DNA of 64,000 bases from assembly GCA_963821495.1 (NCBI GenBank), contig CAWGEA010000001.1, positions 1 through 64,000 of the forward strand. The letters are read 5' to 3'. The notes beneath the pieces were generated by a model that saw only the letters and a program-made list of their open reading frames with translations, had not been told where the DNA came from and did no database searches. This document shows, in pieces, positions 27,293-35,500 of the stretch. The translations under genes and the position numbers were made by a program. This DNA is from AC-32 sp963821495. GTDB taxonomy: Bacteria; Actinomycetota; Thermoleophilia; Gaiellales; Gaiellaceae. How positions within the stretch are numbered: position 1 is the stretch's first letter; each line of letters starts with the position of its first letter.

Positions 27293-27349
27293 AGGATGGC
27301 ACCTCGCGCCGGGCGCTCACGACAGGAGCAGGCCGATCACCCTGATGAA
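27293..27349 (-). promoter_or_regulatory. Regulon promoter with operator copy 6 (small ORF plus K+ channel)
   Basis: On the minus strand TTCATC-AG-GGTGAT (27349-27336), 37 bp, CATCCT (27298-27293), 7 nt, ATG 27285. Confidence 0.72.
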
Positions 27350-27706
27350 TCCGATTGACCGGCAGACCGTGAGGCTCTGTGGACGGCGCGGCTCTAGCCC
27401 TAGCGTGGGTTCGACGAGCCCGCATAGGGGTTGCGGGCTAGGCGCGCACTCCGGGAGCTGCTAGCGAGCTTCGACCAGCGCCTCGCCGAGCCGCTTCGAC
27501 GCTGGGAAAGCCGAGCAGGCCGCGCACGCTTAGCGGGCCGCCCTGCACTCGGGTAGCTGGTGGGACGAGCCGCCTCTCTAATACTTTCTAAGGCTTCTAT
27601 TGGAATCGCACTGTAAGCCGTCGTCCACCGTCGAACCGGATGCGGCGCCTTTTTCTAGTGCTTTCTAACCACCATACTTCTCTCCTTAGAAAGCCGGAGA
27701 ATCGGC
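27350..27706. other. Gene-free region with an AT-richer dyad
   Basis: No coding pattern. CTTTCTAA (27661-27668) and TTAGAAAG (27686-27693) form an 8-bp dyad with 17-nt spacer just upstream of the AAA-ATPase remnant, and a third half-site CTTTCTAAG is at 27584-27592. A possible operator for that lost gene. Confidence 0.4.
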
Positions 27707-27859
27707 GTGAACAAGCGCGACAACCCCTACACGCCCGGCGCGGGCCGAAAGCCACCGATCCTGGCCGGGCGCGACCCGGACCTGGACAACGTGCAGGCGC
27801 TAGTCGAGCGGCTGAGCGGCGGTGGCTACGAGCGGAGCCTCGTCTACTCGGGGTCTCGC
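27707..27859 (+). pseudogene. N-terminal remnant of an AAA ATPase
   Basis: GTG 27707: VNKRDNPYTPGAGRKPPILA, then GRDPDLDNVQALVERLSGGG and ERSLVYSG. This is the opening of the archaeal-type/Orc-like AAA ATPases, in which LVYSGLRGVGKT would follow. Here the frame diverges just before the Walker A loop and stops. A gene beheaded by recombination, joined directly to the Vsr remnant. Confidence 0.6.
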
Positions 27860-28130
27860 TGTTCTTGTTGACGGCTCCTTCTGGCACGGTCACCCGAGCA
27901 AGTGGGAGTCGGGCCGGTGGAGTGGTTACTGGGACGAGAAGATCAAGCGCAACATCGCCCGCGACGCCGCTCAGAACGACGCTCTTGCGGCGGCGGACTG
28001 GGAAGTGATGCGAGTGTGGGACTTTGAGGTCGAGCACGATCCAGACGCTGTTGCTTCCAAAGTGGCGGCCGTTCTGGAAGCGAGGCGCCGCTCCCGTCCG
28101 CAACGCAACGTTAGAGCCGCCGCCGGATGA
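27851..28130 (+). pseudogene. C-terminal remnant of a Vsr-type mismatch endonuclease
   Basis: In-frame text LAVLVDGSFWHGHPSKWESG, then YWDEKIKRNIARDAAQNDAL and ADWEVMRVWDFEVE matches the C-terminal half of very-short-patch-repair endonucleases (VDGCFWHGH, W-x-x-KI-x-x-N-x-x-RD, GW-x-V-x-R-x-W). The N-terminal half with the catalytic Asp is absent and replaced by the ATPase fragment. It hints that the ancestral element carried DNA-modification or defence genes. Confidence 0.65.
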
Positions 28131-28294
28131 GCTTCGTCTAGCGAACGACCGCAGCTCGATCTCGTCGGAAAACGACCCGCCTCTTCCGAAGTCTCTGACC
28201 TGAAGGCTCCATAAAGGGCTCCATACCTACCGCACGCTAGAGATTCTGCAAGTGCACCCGACGAAGAAGATTCCCGTTTGCGGGTATTTTGCAG
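28131..28294. other. Gene-free element end left of attachment copy 2
   Basis: Contains GGCTCCATAAAGGGCTCCAT (28204 on) and a GTTTGCGGGTATTTT stretch resembling the sequence left of the other two tRNA-Thr fragments. No open frame of interest. Confidence 0.4.
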
Positions 28295-28336
28295 AGCCCT
28301 CTGACGGACTCGAACCGTCGACCCCCTCCTTACCAT
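28295..28336 (-). repeat. Attachment-site copy 2: 42-bp fragment of the tRNA-Thr 3' half
   Basis: Identical over 42 bp to the tRNA-Thr gene part at 31933-31974 and to 11897-11938. It is the junction between two tandem islands: 11.9-28.3 kb and 28.3-31.9 kb. The sequence to its right (28337-28475) resembles that right of copy 1. Confidence 0.88.
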
Positions 28337-28603
28337 CGAGCAATGAGGAGGGAAGCGCGGGTAAAGCCGGGAAGCCGCGGGCACGAAAGCCGCGCAAGAC
28401 GCAGGAATCGCCCGAAAAGGGGTGACCGCGGGAAGACGCGGTTGCCCGCGTTGGTGTTCCCTCAGTGTTCCCTTTGATCTGGGTGGTGCAAGCGGGGTGC
28501 CTCAGAGGAGAGAACGCTCGCGCAGGCGACGCCTCCGAGCAGGAGGGTTGGTAAATGACAAGATCTCCTGAGGAACGAAGTCGAGCGGGCGCAGGGGAGG
28601 GAC

Positions 28604-29338
28604 GTGCTAGCGGTACGGCTGCACGCTGACGGCTTGAGGCTCGAAGAGATCGAGACGCCGTCACCTGGTCCAGGCGAGGTGCTGGTGCGCGTGCGCGCGG
28701 CAGCGATCACACGTGACGAGCTGGAGTGGCCCGTCGATCGCCTGCCGGCGACTCCCTCGTACGAGCTGTCGGGCGTCGTCGCCGACAGCGGTGACGAGGT
28801 GTATGCGCTCACGCCGTTCGATCGCGACGGCGTGGCCGCCGAGTACGCCGTCGTCCCAGCCGATGTGCTTGCACCGAAGCCCTTGCGTCTGAGCCATGTC
28901 GAGGCGGCGGCCCTGCCGATGGGCGGACTGACCGCGTGGCAGGCACTGTTTGTGCACGGGCGACTCGCCCGCGGCGAGCGGGTGCTGGTCACGGGTGCCT
29001 CGGGCGGGGTTGGGCACATCGCAATCCAGCTTGCGCGACACGCCGGAGCAGTGGTCGTGGAGAGCGGGCCGGCCGATCTCGTCTTCGACACTCGCGGCGG
29101 CGAGGTTCCCGCCGGCGAGCGCGTGGTCACGATCGCAGAGGAGATGCCGGACGCGACCTATTTCATCGTCGAACCCGATCATGAGCAGCTGCGGGAGTTG
29201 ACAGAGCTCGTGGACGCAGACGAGCTTCGCACGGAGGTCGACTCGGTCTTTCCGCTCACGGATGCCCGGGCGGCGTTCGAGCGAGTCGCGGCCCGCGGGA
29301 AACGTGGCAAGGTCGTGCTCGAGGTCGGCGCCGACTAG
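28604..29338 (+). CDS. Zinc-independent MDR oxidoreductase (quinone-oxidoreductase-like), shortened
   Basis: A 244-residue NAD(P)-dependent medium-chain dehydrogenase/reductase. GTG 28604 follows GGGGAGGGAC. N-terminal GroES-like domain (VLVRVRAAAITRDELEWPV, YELSGVVADSGDEVYALTP), then LARGERVLVTGASGGVGHIAIQLARHAGAVVVES. After this the usual second Rossmann strands (about 35-60 residues) are missing and the chain resumes at GPADLVFDTRGGEVPAG. Family members have about 310 residues, so cofactor binding may be impaired. Eleven nt upstream of a second, full-length MDR gene. Confidence 0.78.
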   Translation: MLAVRLHADGLRLEEIETPSPGPGEVLVRVRAAAITRDELEWPVDRLPATPSYELSGVVADSGDEVYALTPFDRDGVAAEYAVVPADVLAPKPLRLSHVEAAALPMGGLTAWQALFVHGRLARGERVLVTGASGGVGHIAIQLARHAGAVVVESGPADLVFDTRGGEVPAGERVVTIAEEMPDATYFIVEPDHEQLRELTELVDADELRTEVDSVFPLTDARAAFERVAARGKRGKVVLEVGAD

Positions 29339-29348
29339 CGCCGGACCG

Positions 29349-30272
29349 ATGCGAGTCGCCGGGATCAGAGCACTCGGCGGGCCCGTCGAACTGTTCGACG
29401 TGGAGGAGCCGACGACGCCTGCCCCAGACGAGGTCCTGATCGACGTCGCCGCAGCCGGGATCGGCAACTGGGACGAGCTTGTCAGGACCGGCAGCTGGCA
29501 GATCGGCGGCCCGTCGCCGATGGCGCTCGGGACGGAGGCGGCCGGGACGGTCGCCGCTGTCGGCTCCGGCGTGACCGACCTGCGCGAGGGCGACGAGGTG
29601 ATCACACATCCCCTGCCGCTCCGGCGTCACGGGACGTGGGCGGAGAAGCTGCTCGCGCCGGCGACGAGCGTCGCGATCCGGCCGCGGGAGGCGTCATGGG
29701 AAGCAAGCGCGGCCTTTCCCATTCCGGCGCTGACTGCCGCTCAGGTACTCGACGAGGCACTCGGGATCGAGAGGGGCGGCTGGGTTGTCGTCAACGGAGC
29801 CGGCGGGGTCACCGGTGGCCTGCTCGTCCAGCTCGCCGCGGCTCGCGGCGCGCGCGTGATCGCGACCGCGAGCGCGAAGAAGGCCGAGCGCATCCGCGAT
29901 TACGGCGCGTCGGAGGTGCTCGACTACCACGACGACTGGCCAGCGCTCGTTCGGGAGCTCACCGGCGGCGGCGCGCCCGAGGCCGTCAACGCCGCCCGCG
30001 GGCAGGCGGCCACCACTCTGCAGGCGGTTGCCGACGGCAGCCGCCTCGCCACGATCACGGGCGACCCGCCGCCGGAGGAACGGGGCATCGCCGTCTCCGA
30101 CATCTACGTCCGGCCGGATGGTCGGCAGCTGTCCGCCCTCGCGGAGCTGCTGGCCAACGGCACGCTTAGCGTGCCGATCGCGTCCGTTGGACCCCTCGAA
30201 CAGGCGGCCCAAGCGCTGCGTGAAGTCGTCGCCGGAGCGGACGGCGCGATCGTTCTCTCACTCCGAACCTAA
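29349..30272 (+). CDS. NADP-dependent MDR oxidoreductase (quinone-reductase-like)
   Basis: A 307-residue protein with a complete MDR fold: GGPVELFDVEEPTTPAPDEV, GIGNWDELVRTGSW, GTEAAGTVAAVGSGVTDLRE, then nucleotide site GWVVVNGAGGVTGGLLVQLA with ARVIATASAKKAERIRDYGA. The C-terminus LEQAAQALREVVAGADGAIV is typical. No zinc-ligand cysteines, so a quinone- or enone-reductase type. In tandem with the shortened MDR gene in the smaller tRNA-Thr island; substrate unknown. Confidence 0.85.
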   Translation: MRVAGIRALGGPVELFDVEEPTTPAPDEVLIDVAAAGIGNWDELVRTGSWQIGGPSPMALGTEAAGTVAAVGSGVTDLREGDEVITHPLPLRRHGTWAEKLLAPATSVAIRPREASWEASAAFPIPALTAAQVLDEALGIERGGWVVVNGAGGVTGGLLVQLAAARGARVIATASAKKAERIRDYGASEVLDYHDDWPALVRELTGGGAPEAVNAARGQAATTLQAVADGSRLATITGDPPPEERGIAVSDIYVRPDGRQLSALAELLANGTLSVPIASVGPLEQAAQALREVVAGADGAIVLSLRT

Positions 30273-30475
30273 TCTGACCCCTCACTGTCGCGCGTAAGCT
30301 CCGCAACTCGAGCCGGACCACGCCGACCGAGCCGCGGATCGGACCTGAGCATCCTCTCTTCCGGGTCGCCGTCAGCGGTCGAAATCGTCGCCGAGGCTCC
30401 GCTCCTTACGTGACCGTCAGTGGCCGCGGGCACGACTCCGACGTCGACGAGCTGGCCCAGAGCGCCGGTTGGGCG

Positions 30476-30916
30476 TCAGCCGATTTGCTCGGCCAACCCG
30501 ACCAGAAGCCCTTCGGGGCTCCGGATGTAGCAGAGCCGATAGACGTCTTCATACTGGACAACCTCGCTGCTGACGACTTGGGCGCCGTGCTTGCGGAGGC
30601 AAGCGAGCGTATCGTCGATGTCGTCGACGGCGAACATCACGCGCAGGTAGCCGAGAGCGTTCACCGGAGCGTTGCGGTGATCGGCGACCACGGGCGGAGC
30701 GAGGAAGCGTGAGAGCTCGAGCCGGCCATGACCGTCGGGTGTGCGCATCATGGCGACCTCGACGCGCTGGTCGCCGAGCCCGGTGACGCGCCCGGCCCAT
30801 TCGCCTTCGACCACGGCTTGTCCTTCGAGCTCGAGGCCGAGCTCGCGAAAGAACTCGATCGTCGCTGCGAGGTCCTCGACGACGACGCCGACGTTGTCCA
30901 TCCGTTCAACCGTCAC
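30476..30916 (-). CDS. VOC-family (glyoxalase/bleomycin-resistance-like) protein
   Basis: A 146-residue metal-binding-fold protein: MDNVGVVVEDLAATIEFFRELG is the classic first betaalphabetabetabeta module, then RLELSRFLAPP and a second module LGYLRVMFAVDDIDDTLACL ending VYRLCYIRSPEGLLVGLAEQ. Possible metal ligands are in DNVG, ELSRF and the terminal PEG-L-VGLAE. Such proteins act as small dioxygenases, isomerases or resistance proteins. Second of two minus-strand genes in the smaller island, downstream of the RibD-like reductase. Confidence 0.82.
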   Translation of the reverse strand: MTVERMDNVGVVVEDLAATIEFFRELGLELEGQAVVEGEWAGRVTGLGDQRVEVAMMRTPDGHGRLELSRFLAPPVVADHRNAPVNALGYLRVMFAVDDIDDTLACLRKHGAQVVSSEVVQYEDVYRLCYIRSPEGLLVGLAEQIG

Positions 30917-30939
30917 GGCGCCCCCTCTCTGTTAGCACT

Positions 30940-31527
30940 TCAGGCATGGACATGCAGTGTGGGCCGGTAGGTGAGCTCTTGGATGTTGCCGTCGAGCGTT
31001 CGACTCTCGAGCAGTTCGAGGTCGAAGTCGGCCGCACCCTCGAAGATCGCGTCCGATCCGTTCTCGCCGGTGATCACGGGGAAGATGGTCACCTGGACGC
31101 GGTCGACCAGGCCGGCGGCCATCAGCGCCCGATTCATCGACAGGCTCCCGTGCGAACGCAACGGCACCTCGGACTCCTCCTTGAGCCGGGGGACGACATC
31201 TATCGCGTCACCGCGCGCGACAGTCCCGTCCGCCCAGTCGAGCGGTTCTTCCACCGTGGTTGACACGATCGTCGCGGGCAGGTTCACCATCCGGGTGACC
31301 CACGGATCCCTCACCTCGGAGTCCTCGGTACTCGAGGCCAGCATCTCGGCGAACAGCCGATAGGTGTTGGCCCCGAAGACCATCCTCTGCTCCTCGCGGT
31401 ACAGGGCGAGGCGGTGGTCGAGCAACTCAGGGCCTTGCTTGCCCCAGTAGCCGCCCCAGTCGCCGCCGCTGGCGGAGCCGAAGCCGTCGAGGCTGGAAAA
31501 GACGTCGAAGGTGTACGTAGCGCTCAT
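30940..31527 (-). CDS. Dihydrofolate reductase-fold (RibD C-terminal) protein
   Basis: A 195-residue protein. ATYTFDVFSSLDGFGSASGG at the N-terminus, RMVFGANTYRLFAEML, LPATIVSTTVEEPLDW, PLRSHGSLSMNRALMAAGLV and VDRVQVTIFPVITGENGSDA match the RibD_C/YyaP-YwjB group of NADPH-binding reductases. The ATG at 31527 lies just after GGAGAG. These proteins are not essential folate or riboflavin enzymes; their substrates are unknown. Transcribed away from the tRNA into the island. Confidence 0.83.
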   Translation of the reverse strand: MSATYTFDVFSSLDGFGSASGGDWGGYWGKQGPELLDHRLALYREEQRMVFGANTYRLFAEMLASSTEDSEVRDPWVTRMVNLPATIVSTTVEEPLDWADGTVARGDAIDVVPRLKEESEVPLRSHGSLSMNRALMAAGLVDRVQVTIFPVITGENGSDAIFEGAADFDLELLESRTLDGNIQELTYRPTLHVHA

Positions 31528-31931
31528 GATGCTCTCCTCGAGTGTTGATGGGTCGCGGATACAGACGGCAAGCAACGGCAAGAGTCATCGCGGTCTGATG
31601 CCGTGAATCGGGCCGCCCCGGTGGGTCAGGCCGGGGTGAATGCGTCGCTCCCGCACCGATCGAGAGGCCGGAAGGTTTGGCTGCTAGGGATCGCCCCGGT
31701 ATCGGGTGCGCCTTCAGTGAAGCCAGGTTGGAGGGCTCGGTTATCTGGCGCGCTCCGCGCGGCAGGTCCTAATAGAGGGGGTCAGACGTATACGGATCGG
31801 CTTGAACAAGCCGAATTCGGGGTGCCGACGCGCCAAGTGAGGGAACACCAGATAGTGCCCGCGAGTGCCCGCGCGTGACAGGCGTTTACGAGATGGACAA
31901 GACAACAGCCCGATTTGCAGGCATTTCGTCT
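31528..31931. other. Gene-free element end next to tRNA-Thr
   Basis: About 400 bp without coding pattern. GTGAGGGAACACCA and the following GTGCCCGCG repeats (about 31839-31875) read like the reverse complement of the segment right of attachment copies 1 and 2, so the smaller island has related sequences at both ends in inverted orientation. Confidence 0.45.
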
Positions 31932-31974
31932 AAGCCCTCTGACGGACTCGAACCGTCGACCCCCTCCTTACCAT
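31932..31974 (-). repeat. Attachment-site copy 3 (within the intact tRNA-Thr)
   Basis: The 43-bp segment shared with 11896-11938 and, over 42 bp, 28295-28336. It covers the anticodon through the 3' end, the usual crossover region for tyrosine-recombinase islands. Confidence 0.88.
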
Positions 31975-32005
31975 GGAGGTGCTCTACCAACTGAGCTAAG
32001 AGGGC
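31933..32005 (-). tRNA. tRNA-Thr(GGT)
   Basis: On the minus strand: acceptor GCCCTCT, D arm TAGCTCAGTTGGTAGAGC, anticodon stem CCTCC/GGAGG with 7-nt loop ATGGTAA (anticodon GGT), T arm GACGG-TTCGAGT-CCGTC, and acceptor AGAGGGC. CCA is not encoded. Its 3' half is the target of repeated integration: two more copies lie at 28.3 and 11.9 kb. Confidence 0.97.
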
Positions 32006-32067
32006 AGCTCGGCCATTGTAGGTGTGATCTCACGCGCCGCCTCCGGCGCGCGTTCTAGATTCACGAG

Positions 32068-32535
32068 ATGCCTCGCGCCGTTGTCGACAGTCCCATCGGC
32101 CCTCTCGGCCTGATCGCATCCGAGACCGCTCTGAAGGCGGTGCTGTTCGACGGTTCTAGGGTTAGCCCCGATGGGAGCTCGCCCGTCCTCGCGGAGGCTG
32201 CGCGCCAGCTGGACGCCTACTTCGACGGCGGCCTCGAGACATTCGACCTGCCCTTCGAGCTGCACGGAACCGAGTTCCAGCGGCGCTGCTGGCTGGCGCT
32301 CGCGTCGATCCCGTACGGCCAGACGGTCAGCTACGGCGAGCAGGCGCGCCGCCTCGGCCTCGGCAACGACGCCGCCCGGGCGGTCGGCGCCGCGAACGGC
32401 CAGAACCCGCTCCCGATCGTGCTGCCGTGTCATCGCGTGATCGGCGCGAACGGCTTGCTCACCGGCTTCGGCGGCGGGCTCCATGTAAAGCGCTTCCTGC
32501 TGGAGCACGAAGGCGCGCTGCTCCCGCTCGGCTAG
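32068..32535 (+). CDS. ogt: Methylated-DNA-protein-cysteine methyltransferase (Ogt-type)
   Basis: A 155-residue suicide repair enzyme that removes O6-alkyl groups from guanine. The N-terminal VDSPIGPLGLIASETALKAV is followed by the DNA-binding part GTEFQRRCWLALASIPYGQT, then VSYGEQARRLG, AARAVGAANGQNPLPIVLPC, and active-site PCHRVIGANG with the acceptor Cys near residue 122. C-terminal GGLHVKRFLLEHEGA is typical. Divergent from tRNA-Thr. TAGATT upstream of the ATG could be a -10 for a nearly leaderless message. Confidence 0.94.
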   Translation: MPRAVVDSPIGPLGLIASETALKAVLFDGSRVSPDGSSPVLAEAARQLDAYFDGGLETFDLPFELHGTEFQRRCWLALASIPYGQTVSYGEQARRLGLGNDAARAVGAANGQNPLPIVLPCHRVIGANGLLTGFGGGLHVKRFLLEHEGALLPLG

Positions 32536-32545
32536 CGGTCGCCGG

Positions 32546-35500
32546 CTACTGCACGACGGCGTCGACGTAGTAGTTGCTCGACCTGTAGCTGCTGGTCGGG
32601 AACGTGCCGGCGCTCGATCCGTAGACGCCGTTCCTCCCGTCGGCGACGCTCTGGAGCGGTCCGCTCGTGATCTGCGCGAGCAGGCCTGACGTCGTCGTGC
32701 CGAAGTAGGCGTTGTAGCCGACCGAGACGACGTACACGCGTCCCGGTTGGAGCGTGAGCGGCGCCGCCAGCGCCTGCTGCTGCCAGCCGGAAACCGTCTC
32801 GTTGGTGAAGGCGGTCCGGGCGAGCACGGTCCCGGTCGAGCTCCAGACGGTTCCGGTGTGCGAGCCTGTTTCCAGGCTGTCCTTGTAGAAGCGGATCGCG
32901 GTCAGCTGCACGGGTGAGGTGACCTGGATCTTCACGCCGAGCTCGTAGCTCCAGGGCCCCGGCAGCGGCCGTCCGTCCCTGACCGAGAGGTGCTGACTGG
33001 TCGGGGTCGCGCCGGCGGCGAAGAGCTGGCACGGACAGTTGGCCGTGGTGAAGCTCCACGTGACCGGTGCCTGCAGCGGAGTACCGTCGGCTCCCTTCAC
33101 GCCCGTCGTGAGGGTCGCCGTGTAGCTCGACTGCGACGCGAGCGGCGCGGTCGGGGTGAGGGTCGCGGTCAGTGTGGCCGCGTTGTAGGAGATGGCGGCG
33201 GCCACCGCGCCGTTGGGCCCGTTGAGGAAGAACGTCTGCCCGGTGAGGGTGCTGGGATCGACCGCTGCGGAGAAGCCGGCGCCGGGAGCCGCGAGGGAGC
33301 CGACGTTCCCCGCTCCCGCGGGCGGTGTTGTCTGGGTGACGATGAATGGCGCCGTCGTGAACGAGAAGCTCGTCGGGGTGAGCCCCGTCCCGCCCGCGCT
33401 GCGGATACCGGCGCTGAGCGAGGCGGTGTAGGTCGTCCCGGAGGAGAGCGGCTGCGTCGGCGTCAGCGTCGCCTTCGACGTGGTTGCGTCATAGGTCACA
33501 CTCGCCGGCACGGAGCTCCCGCCCTGTGCGGTGAGCGTGAAGGTCTGCGCGTCGACGCTGGAAGGGTCGAGCGGCAGCGAGAAGGTGGCGCTGGCCGTTG
33601 TCGTCGCTGGGACGCCGCTGCTGCCGTTTGCGGGCTCGACGCGGGTCACGGTGAGCGGCGCGGTCGTGAACGTCGTCGTCGTTCGAGCCAGCGGCGCACC
33701 GGCCCAGGTCTGGATTCCCGAGGAGAGCGTCAGGCTGTAGCTCTCGCCGGCCCGAAGTGGGCCGCTCGGTGCGAGCGTCGCCGTCAGGTTCGCGTTGCTG
33801 AACGTGACGCTCGCCGCGACGGCGTTGCCGCTCGCGTCGGTCAGCGTCGCCGTCTGCGCGTTGACCGTCGTGGGATCCAGCTGGCGATCGAAGGTCACCA
33901 CCACGATCGCGGTGGGCGACACTCCGGTCGCGCCGTTCGCCGGCAAGACCTGCGTGATCGCGGCCGCGCCCTGTCGGTCGAGGACGGTCCCACTGTCCGG
34001 TGTCGTCGGCGCGACGCCTGAATCCTGGAGCACGTTCACCATTGCCTGCTTGATCAGCTGGTTCGGCTCGCCGACTCCGACCTCGTTGTAGCCGAGGCCG
34101 CGGCTCCACTGGTTCGTCCCGGACGCGAACACCCAGGCGCCGCTGGGGGCCTGGTACTCGGTTGCGGCGACGGTCGCCGATCCCGCCCCGTACACGGAAC
34201 CGGCATCCTGGAGCAGCTCGCCGGTGACCGGCGAGCCGGACGAGACGACGAGACCGGAAGGCTGGAAGCCGTTCGAGACCGGAGCGTCCCACTCCCAGCC
34301 GACGAGATTCGAGCCCACCGACGCGGAGGTCCCCGGCGCCAGGGAGGCGAGTGTCGTATAGCGCCAGAGCCTGGTTAGACCCTGCGTTTGCGAGACCCTC
34401 AGCGGGAAGAACCTGGAGTCGTTGTCCCCGACGTACATCTCGCCGACGAGCGCGTTCTCCGGCTGGTTGACCGCCGGATCGCGCCAGGTCGTCGTCGGGA
34501 TGCCGCTCGGGTCGGAGACGCCGGTCGCGATCGTCTTGTAACAGACCTCCACGCGATCCGGAACGCCGGAGAAGGGGTTCCCCTCGAAGCGGACCTTCCA
34601 GTAGACCGCATTCCCGCCCAGGAACACGAGCCCGGTTCCCTGGTCCCGAGCGGAGTTGAGGGCAGTGCGCATCGTCGCGGACCAGTACTCGTCGTGACTC
34701 GGCGAGATGAAGACGCGATGGGCTTGCGGCTGCGCAGCGCCGGTCTCGAGATCGACGCTCGTCACGTAGCTGACGTCGTAGCCCTGCTGCTCCAGCCAGG
34801 AGACGTTCTGGATGTCGCTTCTCGTGTACCAGTTGCGATCTCCGACAAGCGTCTCGTTGTACGGCCGGTCGAACGACACCTTGGCGGCTTCGGGCGAGCC
34901 GAGCACGGTGTTCCCACCCCAGCTGTTGTAGGCGTACAGCGAGCGCCCGCCGTAGTTGTTGTACGCCTGGTAGGTCCCGACCGGCACCGAGTACTGGACC
35001 GCGCTATTGCTCGAATCGTGCCTGACGACGAGCAGGATCTGGTTGTCTGCGCCGTCCTCGCGGGCCAGCCGGATCAGGTAGACGCCCGAGGGCCAATCCT
35101 GGGTCGTGGTGATCGTGGTGGTCGTCGTCCAGTTGGAGCAGTCGACGAGCCCGGTGGTGTATTCCCTCTGGCAGTACGGCTGCGCCACGCCCGAGAGGCC
35201 GGGCACAGCCGAGACGAGGCGCGCTTCGCTGCCGCCGTAGTAGCCGGTGCGGTAGATCTCGAGGTGGTACGGCGCGCCCTGGGCCGTATTCACCTTCAGG
35301 TCGACGCTCCCGCCGGCGTTGATGCTCGTCGCGGTCGCGAATCCCTCGATGCCCGTCGGCGGCTGCGCCGGTCCCGCCATCTTCCACCCGGCCGATCCTG
35401 GATAGCAGTTCTCCACCACGATCTCCGACCCGGTGGAGCAGGAGCGCGACAGCGGGGTTGCCTGGACGGGTGCGGACGCCGCGGATTCGCCACCACCGCC

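Noticed and set aside
28227..28664. Frame containing EGVDGSSPSEGSAK across att copy 2
   Set aside because: This peptide is the common conceptual translation of a tRNA 3' end; the frame has no coding pattern on either side.
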